A stretch of 64,000 nt of DNA from CBDDFQ01 sp965227035 (lineage in GTDB: Bacteria; Pseudomonadota; Gammaproteobacteria; Burkholderiales; Burkholderiaceae_C): assembly GCA_965227035.1 (NCBI GenBank), contig OZ245724.1:806001-870000 (forward strand). The letters run 5' to 3'. The position numbers and the translations under genes are program-made. A model generated the notes under the pieces. It did no database searches and was not told the origin of the DNA. It worked only from the letters and a program-made list of their open reading frames with translations. Position 1 is the first letter of the stretch, and every line of letters starts with the position of its first letter. Positions 42,373 through 51,193 of the stretch are shown here, in pieces.

Positions 42373-43368
42373 GTGAACATCGTCCTGGTTGAAGATTCGG
42401 AAAGAATTCGCGTACAACTGCGCAAGCTCCTCGACACCCTGCCAGGTGTGCGCGTGGTGGGCGAAGCCTCCACCGAGCAAGACGGCATCGAGTTGATCGA
42501 ACAACTCAAGCCCGATCTGGTCCTGCTCGATCTGCACCTTAAATACGGCAACGGAATGAACGTGCTCGAAGCCGTTCGTACTGCAGGCGTGAATAGCAAA
42601 GTATTCGTTCTGACAACCCAACCGGCACCTGCGTACCGAGAGCTGTGTATTGCACTCGGCGCCGCAGACTATTTCGACAAGACAGCAGACATGAGCCGCC
42701 TCATGGATGTGCTGCGCCTCATTTCCCAGGCACAGGTGAAATTGCCGATGGCATCGAGCGAGCATGCCGACTACGCCGACGAAGCCATCGACGGCCATTC
42801 CAGGCGCGGAGTGTTCGCGCGCATCGCCTCATGGATCGTTCGCGGCTCGACCGGTCACGCCGTGTCGCGTTCCGCGCTCGCCTCGGTTGCCATCGTTTGC
42901 GCCTTGGCCATCACTTCAACATCTGCACGAGCTGTCGTTGCAACCAACAGCTTTCAGGTCACTGCCAACGTGTCCAGCAGTTGCACCGTGTCCGGCTCCA
43001 CATTGAATTTCGGTACCGGCATCGACCCGATCGCTGCTGCGGTTCCGTTGAACGCTGCTTCTGCGTTGAGCGTTCGCTGCACAAATACCACCCCTTATGC
43101 AATCGCTCTCGACGCGGGCGTCAACGCTGGCGGATCGACAAGCTTTTCTACCCGCAAGATCGCCAACGGGGTCAACACCCTCGGTTATCAGCTCTACACC
43201 GACTCGTCACGCACAACGGTTTGGGGCAATGGAACCGGTAGCTCCACTAGTTCGGGCACCGGGACCGGCTCTACCCAATCGGTGTCGATCTACGGTCAGT
43301 TGCCCAGCCTGGTCGGTGCTGTCCCGGGCACGTACACCGATACGGTCACGGTCACGATCAGTTATTGA
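42373..43368 (+). CDS. Receiver domain fused to a secreted spore-coat-U (SCPU) pilin domain
   Basis: One uninterrupted frame encodes about 331 residues. Residues 1-120 form a complete CheY-like receiver: acidic pair ED (7-8), phospho-acceptor D53 in LVLLDLHL, Thr81 and the lysine K103 in YFDKTAD. After a 45-residue linker comes a hydrophobic stretch like a signal peptide or anchor (SALASVAIVCALAITSTSARA, 167-187), then an SCPU domain (188-331) with FQVTANVSSSCTVSGSTLNFG and the C-terminal PGTYTDTVTVTISY. Start: GTG at 42373 behind AGGTGGAAAAA; a GTG at 42364 is possible. An internal ATG at 42748 with AGGTGA eight bases upstream could make the SCPU part alone. A cytoplasmic receiver and an exported pilin in one polypeptide is odd. 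Confidence 0.8.
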   Translation: MNIVLVEDSERIRVQLRKLLDTLPGVRVVGEASTEQDGIELIEQLKPDLVLLDLHLKYGNGMNVLEAVRTAGVNSKVFVLTTQPAPAYRELCIALGAADYFDKTADMSRLMDVLRLISQAQVKLPMASSEHADYADEAIDGHSRRGVFARIASWIVRGSTGHAVSRSALASVAIVCALAITSTSARAVVATNSFQVTANVSSSCTVSGSTLNFGTGIDPIAAAVPLNAASALSVRCTNTTPYAIALDAGVNAGGSTSFSTRKIANGVNTLGYQLYTDSSRTTVWGNGTGSSTSSGTGTGSTQSVSIYGQLPSLVGAVPGTYTDTVTVTISY

Positions 43369-43475
43369 TTCATCGTTCATCGATTCGGCGATTCACAGAA
43401 TCGAACGCCGTCTGCGTGAAAGCGCTTGCGGCCCGAGCGAAGGCGGCGCAACAAAGCCGCGGGATTCTCGACTAA

Positions 43476-43503
43476 GTGGATAGCGGTGCCGCTAGTGGAT
43501 AGT
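43476..43503 (+). repeat. Direct repeat flanking a small palindrome before the chaperone gene
   Basis: AGTGGATAG occurs at 43476-43484 and 43495-43503 with AGCGG-TG-CCGCT (43483-43494) between them. The roughly 210-base gap between the SCPU fusion and the chaperone gene has no gene; this element could be regulatory or an mRNA-processing site. Confidence 0.4.
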
Positions 43504-43577
43504 CGGAAAGCAAAAAGTTCGAGAGAGCAGATCAAGGCATCGCTGGATCTGCCGAAAAAACAAAGAGGGGTTTGGAC

Positions 43578-44384
43578 ATGGCAAAGATTTTGACGAAGGC
43601 AGGGGGGATACTCCGCGCCAAAACGGTTCCCGCTAAAAGCGCTCTGCGCTTTTTCGCTTTGGGAGCCTCCTTCCTGTTGCTCGCGCTCGCGGCCTTGCAT
43701 GCCCGCGCGGCCGAACTCAGCGTGTCGCCGGTGGCCATCGAGCTGACCCGAGCCATCGAGCGCTCGACGATCACGGTCGTGAACCAGGGGCGCGACCCGG
43801 TAGTGATGCAGGCCGATTCGGTCGGCTGGGTGCGCGAGAACGGAGTCGACAAGGACGTCGCGAGTACCGATCTTCTGGTGAACCCGCCGGTGTTCACGAT
43901 CCAGCCAGGTCAGTCCCAGATCGTCCGGCTCGGCATGCGCGCCAAACCCACTGGCGAGAAGCAGCAAACCTATCGCGTGGTAATGCGCGAAGTGCCCTCG
44001 GCCTACACGCCAGAAGGCGCTGGCGCCCAAGGCAACATTCGTGTGCTGGTGGCCCTTCGGATTCCGGTTTACGTGCTGCCCGACAACGTGATTCGCGCCG
44101 AGAAATGGACCGGCAAGATTGCCAAGGACGGCACGGTCACGACCAGCGTCAAGAATTCCGGCAACGTCTACATGAAGGTCGGCAGCATTCAGTTGCGCCC
44201 CGCCGATTCGAAAGATCCGGTCGATCCGGCAGCCGCCAAATCGTTCGGCATCGTCGTGTTCCCGGGCGAGGACAAGAGCTTCTCTATCAAACCGGCCTAC
44301 GCGGTGGCACCGGGTGCTGCGACATTGCAACTGGTCACCGACCGGGGACCGGAGCAGGTCGCGGTCGACCTGTCCAAAGAGTAA
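43578..44384 (+). CDS. Periplasmic pilus chaperone (PapD-like)
   Basis: A 268-residue exported protein. The signal peptide (ALRFFALGASFLLLALAALHARA) ends near residue 44, and two immunoglobulin-like domains follow: LSVSPVAIELTRAIERSTITVVNQG, NPPVFTIQPGQSQIVRLGMR and the second domain with VTTSVKNSGNVYMKVGSIQL. It would cap SCPU pilins and bring them to the usher. ATG at 43578 has GAGGGG upstream. Its place before the usher gene matches archaic (Csu-like) chaperone-usher operons. Confidence 0.9.
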   Translation: MAKILTKAGGILRAKTVPAKSALRFFALGASFLLLALAALHARAAELSVSPVAIELTRAIERSTITVVNQGRDPVVMQADSVGWVRENGVDKDVASTDLLVNPPVFTIQPGQSQIVRLGMRAKPTGEKQQTYRVVMREVPSAYTPEGAGAQGNIRVLVALRIPVYVLPDNVIRAEKWTGKIAKDGTVTTSVKNSGNVYMKVGSIQLRPADSKDPVDPAAAKSFGIVVFPGEDKSFSIKPAYAVAPGAATLQLVTDRGPEQVAVDLSKE

Positions 44385-44423
44385 GACGGCTAATCGATTC
44401 GGCAGGCAGAGAGTTAACCAGAC

Positions 44424-46832
44424 ATGAAGGAGGGCTGGCACTATGCAATCGCTCCCGTGGCAACGCTCGCATGCGCAAGCCTGGCCAGCGTCGGTGTGTC
44501 TGCGCAGCCTGCAGCGGGTCAACCTGTGCCGCGTGGCGAAGTTGCCGCCGAGATGCTGCTCGCGGTTCGTCTCAACGGCGTCGGCCAGATCGACGATGTG
44601 GCTGTCAGCCAGCTCAAGGACGGCTCCATCGCAGTGCCGAATTCGGCATTGCTGTCGTGGGGCATTGCCACGCCACCTGGCCGCAGTGACGAAGACCTCA
44701 CCGGTCTCTTCGAATTGCCAGGTGTGAAGTGGAACATCGAAACATCCAGCCAGACACTCGTGGTCGAGGTGCCCCCATCGGCGTTCTCGCGCAGCAATGT
44801 GAGCCTTGCAAAGCAGGAAGACTCGGTGCCGGTTCTCACCTCGACCGGGGGCTTCGTCAACTACGACGTAGAGCATGACGAGAGCGGGCCTGCGAGAACG
44901 ACGTCCGGATTCGTCGAGGTTGGCGGCTTCAGCACATGGGGACATGGTTCTCAGACCAACCTGATCCGCAACTCCAGCAACTTCTCGACGTTGCCGACCT
45001 ACACGCGCCTGGAAACGAACTGGATCGTCGATCTTCCCGATCGACTCGAAAGCGTGAAGATGGGCGACACGATTTCGAGCTCGGGCGCATGGGGCAACGC
45101 GGTGCGTTTGGGCGGCCTGCAATGGCAATCGAATTTCGCCACGCAACCCGGGTTCATCTCGTTCGCGATGCCTTCGATTCAGGGTGAAGCCTCCCTGCCG
45201 TCCACGCTCGATTTGTACGTGAACGATGCACGACGCGCACAGGCCCGAGTCGGCGCCGGACCTTTCGAAGTGAACCAGCTGCCGGTGGTCACGGGTCGCG
45301 GCGAAGTGAGGATGGTGGTGAAGGATCTGCTGGGACGCGAACAGCTGGTCACGCGCAGTTATTACGTGAGTCCGCAATTGCTTAAACCCGATCTGACTGC
45401 GTTCTCGTACGAAGCGGGTTTCGTTCGTCGCAACTACGGACTCAAGAGCGCCGACTACGGGCAGGCGGCGTTCAGTACCACGCAGCGAACCGGAGTAACG
45501 CCGACCTTCACGCGCGAATGGCGGGCCGAACTGCAGAAAGATCAGCAGACCGTGGGTGGTGGTGCAACGGTCGCTGTGGGCGATCAGGGTACGGCAGACG
45601 GATTCACTTCGGTCAGCCACTCCGATGCAGGAATGGGTTGGTCGGTCGGCGGAGGGGTGCAACGGCAGGATCGTTATTTCAGCAGCAGCGCACAGGTTCG
45701 GTATTCGTCCGATACGTATACCCAATTGGGGCAACTGCCCACGGCAACACCCAAGCTGCTGTTTTCGGTCGGTGCGGGAGCACCCTTGTTCGGCGGTAAT
45801 TTTGGCGTCAATGCAGTGCGTCAGTCGTACTGGAATGTGCTTGCCGGAAGCCCCACGGCAACGACGATTCTTTCCGCTTCTTTCGGCTTCAACGTGGGCA
45901 CGCTCGGCTACTTCGGAATTTTCGTCACTCGTAGCAAATCCGACGGCTTGCCGGCAAGTGCTGGCGGCCGACCGAACAACACCATCGGCATCAATTTCGT
46001 TCGCAGTCTCGACATGTTCTCGAACATGTCTGCCAACCAGGTTCGATCCTCGGGCGGAACGGTTCAAACACAGGTTCAGGTCCAGCGTAACGCGCCTATC
46101 GGCGAAGGTTTCGGATACCAGATCAACACAGGACTCGACCAACCCGGTGGCGGCCAGAACACCAAGTCAGCCGCTGCACAAGGCGTCTGGAACACCGAAA
46201 TTGCTACCCTCACCGGCGGAGTGGGCCGCACTTCGGCAACCGGTGGCGTGACGACGAACTCGGTGCGAGTAGGCGCGTCGGGTGGCCTTGCGCTGACCGA
46301 TCGCGGGGTGTTTGCGACCCGACTGATCGAAGGCAGTTTTGCGGTGGTCAAAGTGGCCGATTACGAAGGCGTGAAAATTCTTCGCGACAACCAGCCAGTC
46401 GCTAAAACAAACGATCGTGGCGTGGCGCTGGTGAGCGGTCTTCGCGGCTTCGAGAACAACCGCATCAGCATCGACGACAACGACCTTCCGCTCGATGCGC
46501 AGGTGCGAAGACTCGATGTGTCTTTCGTTCCCGCACTGCGCAGCGGCACCTCGATCACGTTCCCGGTTCAGCGGGTCACCTCTTTGACGCTGCAGATGAA
46601 AGACGCCAAGGGCAAGGACCTGCCAGCCGGCACTCTCATCAAGATCAATGCGGCCGAAACCTCTTATCCGATCGCTTTCGACGGCCTCGTTTTCATCGAA
46701 ACCAGTTTGTCCGAATCGGATGGTCCGATCGCACTTCGCGCCTATCAGCCCTACAACAATCAATTCGTCTGCGAAGCGAAAGTCACGCTTCCGGTCTCGG
46801 CAAAACAAGCCGTCGTCTGCAAGGAAAACTAG
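44424..46832 (+). CDS. Outer-membrane usher protein (FimD/PapC family, Csu-like)
   Basis: An 802-residue outer-membrane pore for pilus assembly. N-terminal export signal (APVATLACASLASVGVSA), a periplasmic N-domain (EVAAEMLLAVRLNGVGQIDDVAV), the long beta-barrel region with LDLYVNDARRAQARVGAGPFEVNQLPVVTG and GEVRMVVKDLLGREQLVTRSYYVSPQLL, and C-terminal domains ending in a cysteine pair (FVCEAKVTLPVSAKQAVVCKEN). Family length is typical. It starts 39 bases after the chaperone and is followed after two bases by a second SCPU gene. Confidence 0.92.
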   Translation: MKEGWHYAIAPVATLACASLASVGVSAQPAAGQPVPRGEVAAEMLLAVRLNGVGQIDDVAVSQLKDGSIAVPNSALLSWGIATPPGRSDEDLTGLFELPGVKWNIETSSQTLVVEVPPSAFSRSNVSLAKQEDSVPVLTSTGGFVNYDVEHDESGPARTTSGFVEVGGFSTWGHGSQTNLIRNSSNFSTLPTYTRLETNWIVDLPDRLESVKMGDTISSSGAWGNAVRLGGLQWQSNFATQPGFISFAMPSIQGEASLPSTLDLYVNDARRAQARVGAGPFEVNQLPVVTGRGEVRMVVKDLLGREQLVTRSYYVSPQLLKPDLTAFSYEAGFVRRNYGLKSADYGQAAFSTTQRTGVTPTFTREWRAELQKDQQTVGGGATVAVGDQGTADGFTSVSHSDAGMGWSVGGGVQRQDRYFSSSAQVRYSSDTYTQLGQLPTATPKLLFSVGAGAPLFGGNFGVNAVRQSYWNVLAGSPTATTILSASFGFNVGTLGYFGIFVTRSKSDGLPASAGGRPNNTIGINFVRSLDMFSNMSANQVRSSGGTVQTQVQVQRNAPIGEGFGYQINTGLDQPGGGQNTKSAAAQGVWNTEIATLTGGVGRTSATGGVTTNSVRVGASGGLALTDRGVFATRLIEGSFAVVKVADYEGVKILRDNQPVAKTNDRGVALVSGLRGFENNRISIDDNDLPLDAQVRRLDVSFVPALRSGTSITFPVQRVTSLTLQMKDAKGKDLPAGTLIKINAAETSYPIAFDGLVFIETSLSESDGPIALRAYQPYNNQFVCEAKVTLPVSAKQAVVCKEN

Positions 46833-46834
46833 TC

Positions 46835-47350
46835 ATGAACCCGCTCTTCAAAATCATCGTCAAACTGGCCATCGTCGTCTCTGCCACGTTCGCGTCGTGG
46901 AATGCGAATGCGCTTTGCCTGTCGCTCCTCGGATGCAGTTGCTCGATGGCCGTCACCGGCGTCAGCTTCCCGACTTACAACCCTTTGTCGGCCACGACAG
47001 TCACTTCGGCGGGCAACGTCAAGATCACCTGTGGCGGTGTTGCCGGACTGCTCGTACCGTTCGACATTGCGCTTAGCTCCGGCGTATCGAATTCATTCAC
47101 CGGCCGCACCATGAAGTCTGGCGCGAATGCCCTCAGCTACAACCTCTACACCGACGCCACCTACAGCACAGTCTGGGGCGATGGCACCGGGAGCTCTTCC
47201 AAACTTTCGTCGGGCATTCTTCTGGATGTGCTCGGTCTCGCGCCGGCATCCAATTACCCGGTCTACGGTCAGATACCGGGCAATCAGAATACGGTCGTGC
47301 CCAGTCCTAACTACACTGACACGATCTCTGTCACTCTCACTTATTACTGA
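46835..47350 (+). CDS. SCPU-domain pilin or tip protein
   Basis: A 171-residue exported protein with a signal peptide ending WNANA near residue 27 and a Cys-rich start of the mature part (LCLSLLGCSCSMAVTGVSFPTYNPLSA). The SCPU pattern includes VKITCGGVAG, SGANALSYNLYTDATYSTVWGDGTG and the C-terminal NYTDTISVTLTYY strand, the same donor-strand-like ending as in the receiver fusion. The conserved LYTD-VWG-GTGSS core is shared by the two SCPU proteins, so they probably assemble in one fibre. Confidence 0.88.
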   Translation: MNPLFKIIVKLAIVVSATFASWNANALCLSLLGCSCSMAVTGVSFPTYNPLSATTVTSAGNVKITCGGVAGLLVPFDIALSSGVSNSFTGRTMKSGANALSYNLYTDATYSTVWGDGTGSSSKLSSGILLDVLGLAPASNYPVYGQIPGNQNTVVPSPNYTDTISVTLTYY

Positions 47351-48180
47351 TGTCCAAAACTACTTTTCCCTCGCTTGAAAATCGCATCGTCATCGTCACC
47401 GGAGGGATAAGGGGCTTGGGGCGCGAGATGGCGCTGGAGCTCGTTGCTGCGGGCGCCCGAGTGGTTGCCACTGGGACCAGCGAGTCGCAGGCATCTAAAG
47501 ACATCGTCGAACAAGCCGAAGCGCTGGGTCGCAAGGATCGTCTGATTGCAGTTGCCGCAGACGTCACCGACTACGCTGCATGCGAAATGGTGCTTGCGAA
47601 AACGAAAGAGAAATTCGGCACACCGCAGGTCCTGATCAACAACGCGGGCATCGGAATGACGCTGATCAATCCGAATTTCAACAAAGAGCCATCGCATTTC
47701 TGGAAGACCAACCCCGCAGATTGGAAGCGCGTTCTCGACATCAACATCAACGGTGTTTTCAACATGTCGCGCGTCGTGGTTCCTTCGATGATCGAGCAGG
47801 GTTTCGGCAAGGTCATCAACATCTCCACCAGCGACATCACGATGATTCGCACCGGCTACTCGCCGTATGGTCCGTCGAAGGCCGCGCTCGAATCGATGTC
47901 CAAAATCTGGTCGGACGATCTGAAGGGCAAGGGCGTCGATGTCATGGTGTATCTGCCCGGCGGTGCTGCCAATACCGATTTCATTCCTGCAGGTCCGGAT
48001 CGCAAAGGCGCCGACGGCAATCTTTTGCCCGCGGATATCATGCGTCGCGGTATTACATGGCTAGCCTCCGATGATTCGAACGGCAAGAGTGGCCGCTACA
48101 TTGCGCGCTCGTGGAACGAAGAGCTTCCGGTTGCAGAAGCAGCAGCGGGTGCATCGACGCCGGGACGATTCTTCAGCTGA
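47350..48180 (+). CDS. Short-chain dehydrogenase/reductase
   Basis: A 276-residue SDR. Cofactor motif TGGIRGLG (about 18-25), NNAG motif, catalytic Ser of INISTSD and Tyr/Lys of SPYGPSKAAL. An NADP(H) or NAD(H) enzyme of unknown substrate. Its ATG overlaps the stop of the SCPU gene by one base, so it is translated with the pilus genes although nothing links it to pili functionally. A strong terminator follows. Confidence 0.88.
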   Translation: MSKTTFPSLENRIVIVTGGIRGLGREMALELVAAGARVVATGTSESQASKDIVEQAEALGRKDRLIAVAADVTDYAACEMVLAKTKEKFGTPQVLINNAGIGMTLINPNFNKEPSHFWKTNPADWKRVLDININGVFNMSRVVVPSMIEQGFGKVINISTSDITMIRTGYSPYGPSKAALESMSKIWSDDLKGKGVDVMVYLPGGAANTDFIPAGPDRKGADGNLLPADIMRRGITWLASDDSNGKSGRYIARSWNEELPVAEAAAGASTPGRFFS

Positions 48181-48200
48181 TATTTATTCCAGCGACATAA

Positions 48201-48231
48201 AAAAAGGGCTCTCGATTCGAGAGCCCTTTTT
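48201..48231. terminator. Bidirectional intrinsic terminator
   Basis: AAAAA, then GGGCTCTCG (48206-48214), loop ATT, CGAGAGCCC (48218-48226), then TTTTT: a perfect 9-bp GC-rich stem with A and T tracts on either side. It ends the plus-strand pilus/SDR operon and the minus-strand TPP-enzyme operon that meet here. Confidence 0.9.
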
Positions 48232-48256
48232 CGTTGGTGAAGCTTTAGTCGCCAGA

Positions 48257-50014
48257 TCAGTACTTGCAGACCACGTTCAACACCGCCTGGCGTTTTTCGA
48301 CCTGCACCGCATGCAGTGCGCGTTGAATCGCAGCGGGCAACTCTTTCGGATCGGTCACGCGCTCGCCGTAACCGCCGCTGGCTTCGACGACTTTCTCGAA
48401 GTGAGGCGAGGGAGTCAGGTCGGCGAGAAGTTCGCAGTTCTTCTTGCCCGCTTCGCCCTTCGCGTACATGGCAGAAGTCGAGTTGCGAACCGCACCGTAC
48501 ATCTCGTTGTTGTAGATGATTGCCAGCACCGGCAAGTCATGCGCAGCAGAGACGAAGTGACATGCAGTCGGGTTGTCGAACATGTAGGCACCGTCACCGA
48601 GCGTAACGACAACGGTCTTGTCTTTCGCTGCCAGCTTCGCCCCGATTGCTGCGCCGAGTCCCCAGCCCAATCCACCTGCGGGGCTTTGGCCATAGAAGCT
48701 GGTGCTGGTCTCGCGCGGGCAGTGCGGAAGGCGTAGCGGGTATTCGTTCACGACGATCGTGTCATCGTCGATTGCCTGCGCGATGCAATGGCTGATCCAC
48801 TCGGGTTTGATGTCAGCCGATTGCGCTGCGGCTTCGCGCGCTGCGGCCCATGCGGAGCGAATCGCGCTCCGACGCGCAGCCAGATTCTCGCGACGCTTGG
48901 GCACGAACTTGGTGCCGGACTCGCCGAGCTTGGTCAACGCTGCTTCGAGTGCACGCATTGCCTTGCCGGCATCGGCCACGATGGAAAGATCGCTGCGGAA
49001 ACTGCGGGTGGGGTAGTTCACATACGAAGGATCGCGACCGATGTGGACCACCTTGGTGTCCTTCGGCGGGTTCTCGAGCGAAGGCAGCCAAGGCACATCG
49101 ACTTCAAGAACGATAACGAGGTCGGACTCTTCGAGCAACGCCTTGGGCTCGTAGCCGAGTTGCATTGGATGGCTGTAAGGGATGCAGACGAAACGGCCTT
49201 GCGTGGTGATCACCGGCAATGCAAATTTCTCTGCGACGCTGGCCAGCGCTTCCATGCCACCGGGATACTTTCCGGTGGTCGCGGTAATGATCATCGGGCG
49301 CTCGGCCTCGGAAATCCATTTCGCCAATGTTTCGATGGAAGGTGCGTCGGGGCTGGGCGATACCGGAACTGCACGACGCGCTTTCTTGCTCTTGCCGCCG
49401 GGCACTTTCATGCTGAGCGTTTCGCGAGGAAGCGCGAGATACGCAGGACCTTCCGGCGAAGTCATCATGATTTCCATCGCGCGCGCGACCGCGTTTTCCG
49501 TCTCGAGCGGGTGCTTGAGTTCCATGTCCCACTTCACGAACTCGCGGAGCATGCCGGCCTGGTCGTACATCTCCTGCGCCCAGTGAATCACGCGGCTGCG
49601 CGAGCCCGGCAATCCTGCTTCGGTCACAGGCGTGCGGCCCGCCATCAACAGCACCGGCGTCTGATCGCGCGATGCATTCGCAGCACCGTTGATCATGTTC
49701 GCGGTGCCGACGTTCACGTGCACCATCACCGCCTGGGGTTTGCCGGTGACCATGTACACACCGTGCGCCATGGCGACGGCGGCGTTCTCGTGCGGGACGA
49801 CTATGGGAGTAGGCACCTTGGTGCCTATTTCATTGCGAGATTCCGCCAACGCATACGCTTCGACGATCGCCGGGAAGTCGGTTCCCGGGTTGCAGAAGAA
49901 ATAGTCCACGTCATGCGCCGCAAGCGTCTCCAGCATCACCTCGGCCGAGATGGGATCTGCTTTCTTGCTGTCTACGGATGCGTCGGCTTGCGTTGATTCG
50001 TTGGCGATGCTCAT
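48257..50014 (-). CDS. Thiamine pyrophosphate-dependent enzyme (acetolactate synthase/decarboxylase superfamily)
   Basis: A 585-residue three-domain TPP enzyme. The catalytic glutamate is E76 in VVPHENAAVAMAHG; the Mg-TPP motif is GDGAYMFDNPTACHFVSAAHDLPVLAIIYNN near 470-500. The middle domain has the HIGRDPSYVNYPTR segment. It lacks features that single out acetolactate synthase, and no small subunit is nearby, so it is more likely a 2-keto-acid decarboxylase or lyase of a catabolic path. It overlaps the Bug receptor gene by one base, suggesting that the receptor's ligand is related to its substrate. Confidence 0.87.
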   Translation of the reverse strand: MSIANESTQADASVDSKKADPISAEVMLETLAAHDVDYFFCNPGTDFPAIVEAYALAESRNEIGTKVPTPIVVPHENAAVAMAHGVYMVTGKPQAVMVHVNVGTANMINGAANASRDQTPVLLMAGRTPVTEAGLPGSRSRVIHWAQEMYDQAGMLREFVKWDMELKHPLETENAVARAMEIMMTSPEGPAYLALPRETLSMKVPGGKSKKARRAVPVSPSPDAPSIETLAKWISEAERPMIITATTGKYPGGMEALASVAEKFALPVITTQGRFVCIPYSHPMQLGYEPKALLEESDLVIVLEVDVPWLPSLENPPKDTKVVHIGRDPSYVNYPTRSFRSDLSIVADAGKAMRALEAALTKLGESGTKFVPKRRENLAARRSAIRSAWAAAREAAAQSADIKPEWISHCIAQAIDDDTIVVNEYPLRLPHCPRETSTSFYGQSPAGGLGWGLGAAIGAKLAAKDKTVVVTLGDGAYMFDNPTACHFVSAAHDLPVLAIIYNNEMYGAVRNSTSAMYAKGEAGKKNCELLADLTPSPHFEKVVEASGGYGERVTDPKELPAAIQRALHAVQVEKRQAVLNVVCKY

Positions 50015-51000
50015 TACTGTTTTCCTGCTTGTCCCGATGCGCGGATGACTTCGCCGAGGCGGGTCGTTTCACGCTTGAGTTTTGCGCCGAATTCGGCGGT
50101 GGTTCCACCAACGGGTTCAGCGCCGGCGGTCTGGAAGATCGCGCGGACTTGCGGGTCCTTCAGCGCGATGTCGATTTCGCGTTGCATGCGCGCGATGATG
50201 GGTGCGGGCGTGCCTGCAGGCGCGACGATGCCGAACCATCCTGTCAGGTCGTAGTCGATACCGAGTGCTTCGGCAACGGTCGGGACATCCGGCAGCGAGG
50301 GGTCACGTTTCGGCGAGGTCACCGCAAGAATTTTCAGCTTGCCGTTCTTGACGAAAGGCATGGCAACCGGCAGGTTGACGAAGCCTAGTTGCAGGGTGCC
50401 GCCGATGTGATCGGTGGTGGCCTGCGCATTGCCCTGATAGGCCACATGCGTGAACTTGGTTCCGGTCTTCATCGCGAACAACTCGCCCGCCAGATTGCCC
50501 GAGCTACCGACGCCAGGCGTTCCATAGTTGAAGGTGTTGGGGTTCTTCTTCATGTACTCCACGAGTTCCTTGAGATTGTTCACAGGAACGCTCGGATTTA
50601 CCGTAACGGCGTTATTGATGGCGCCGACTTCGATGACCGGAACCAGATCCTTGGCGGTGTCGAAGTTCAGGTTGCTGTACAGGATCGGGTTGACCGACAG
50701 CGTGATGCCGTTGATCAGGAATGTGTAGCCATCGGGTGCCGCTTTCGCGACGAACTCGGTACCGATGTTGGTGCCTGCGCCCGGTTTGTAATCGACGATG
50801 ATCGACGTGTTGAGTGCAGTTTGGAGCTTCGTGGAAAGCGCGCGAGCAAAAATGTCGGACGTGCCGCCCGGAGTGGCGGGAACGACGATGTGGATCGGCT
50901 TGCTCGGCCATTGTGCTTGCGCGAATGCGCTGGGTGCGATCGAGCCGAGCGCGGTACAGGCGACGCTGGAGGCGAGGGCGAGCAAAACTTGACGACGCAT
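50014..51000 (-). CDS. Bug-family tripartite tricarboxylate transporter receptor (second)
   Basis: A 328-residue periplasmic receptor. The ATG at 51000 with AGGAG eleven bases upstream yields a normal signal peptide (QVLLALASSVACTALGSIAPSAFA); an upstream in-frame ATG at 51054 is unlikely. Mature sequence starts AQWPSKPIHIVVPATPGGTSDIFAR; ligand-pocket segments are GAGTNIGTEFVAKA and DGYTFLINGITLSVNP. Unlike many Bug genes it sits with an enzyme gene and a divergent LysR regulator but with no membrane subunits. Confidence 0.88.
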   Translation of the reverse strand: MRRQVLLALASSVACTALGSIAPSAFAQAQWPSKPIHIVVPATPGGTSDIFARALSTKLQTALNTSIIVDYKPGAGTNIGTEFVAKAAPDGYTFLINGITLSVNPILYSNLNFDTAKDLVPVIEVGAINNAVTVNPSVPVNNLKELVEYMKKNPNTFNYGTPGVGSSGNLAGELFAMKTGTKFTHVAYQGNAQATTDHIGGTLQLGFVNLPVAMPFVKNGKLKILAVTSPKRDPSLPDVPTVAEALGIDYDLTGWFGIVAPAGTPAPIIARMQREIDIALKDPQVRAIFQTAGAEPVGGTTAEFGAKLKRETTRLGEVIRASGQAGKQ

Positions 51001-51150
51001 TGAATAACTCCTGATGAAGGTTTGACAGAAAAACGGATACCGGCACAAAAGCACTTACCGTGCCCGATCTTGTTCTTCAGGCCGTTGACGGCACGCAAAG
51101 ATTTGTCTCTCCACCTGCCGGATTCTGCTTTGTATCGGTATGCTCAGGAA

Positions 51151-51160
51151 ATAATATTAT
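51151..51160. promoter_or_regulatory. AT-rich palindrome in the Bug/LysR divergent promoter
   Basis: ATAATATTAT is a perfect 10-base palindrome in the 193-base gap between the divergent Bug and LysR genes, about 34 bases before the LysR start. It could be part of a LysR site or a -10 element read on either strand. Confidence 0.4.
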
Positions 51161-51193
51161 GTTCTCCTCCCATATATAACCGGGTATACCTCG

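Noticed and set aside
43377..46142. A 921-codon open frame on the minus strand opposite the chaperone and usher genes
   Set aside because: It is antisense to two well-recognised genes, has Arg/His/Cys-rich composition typical of shadow frames and shows no domain.
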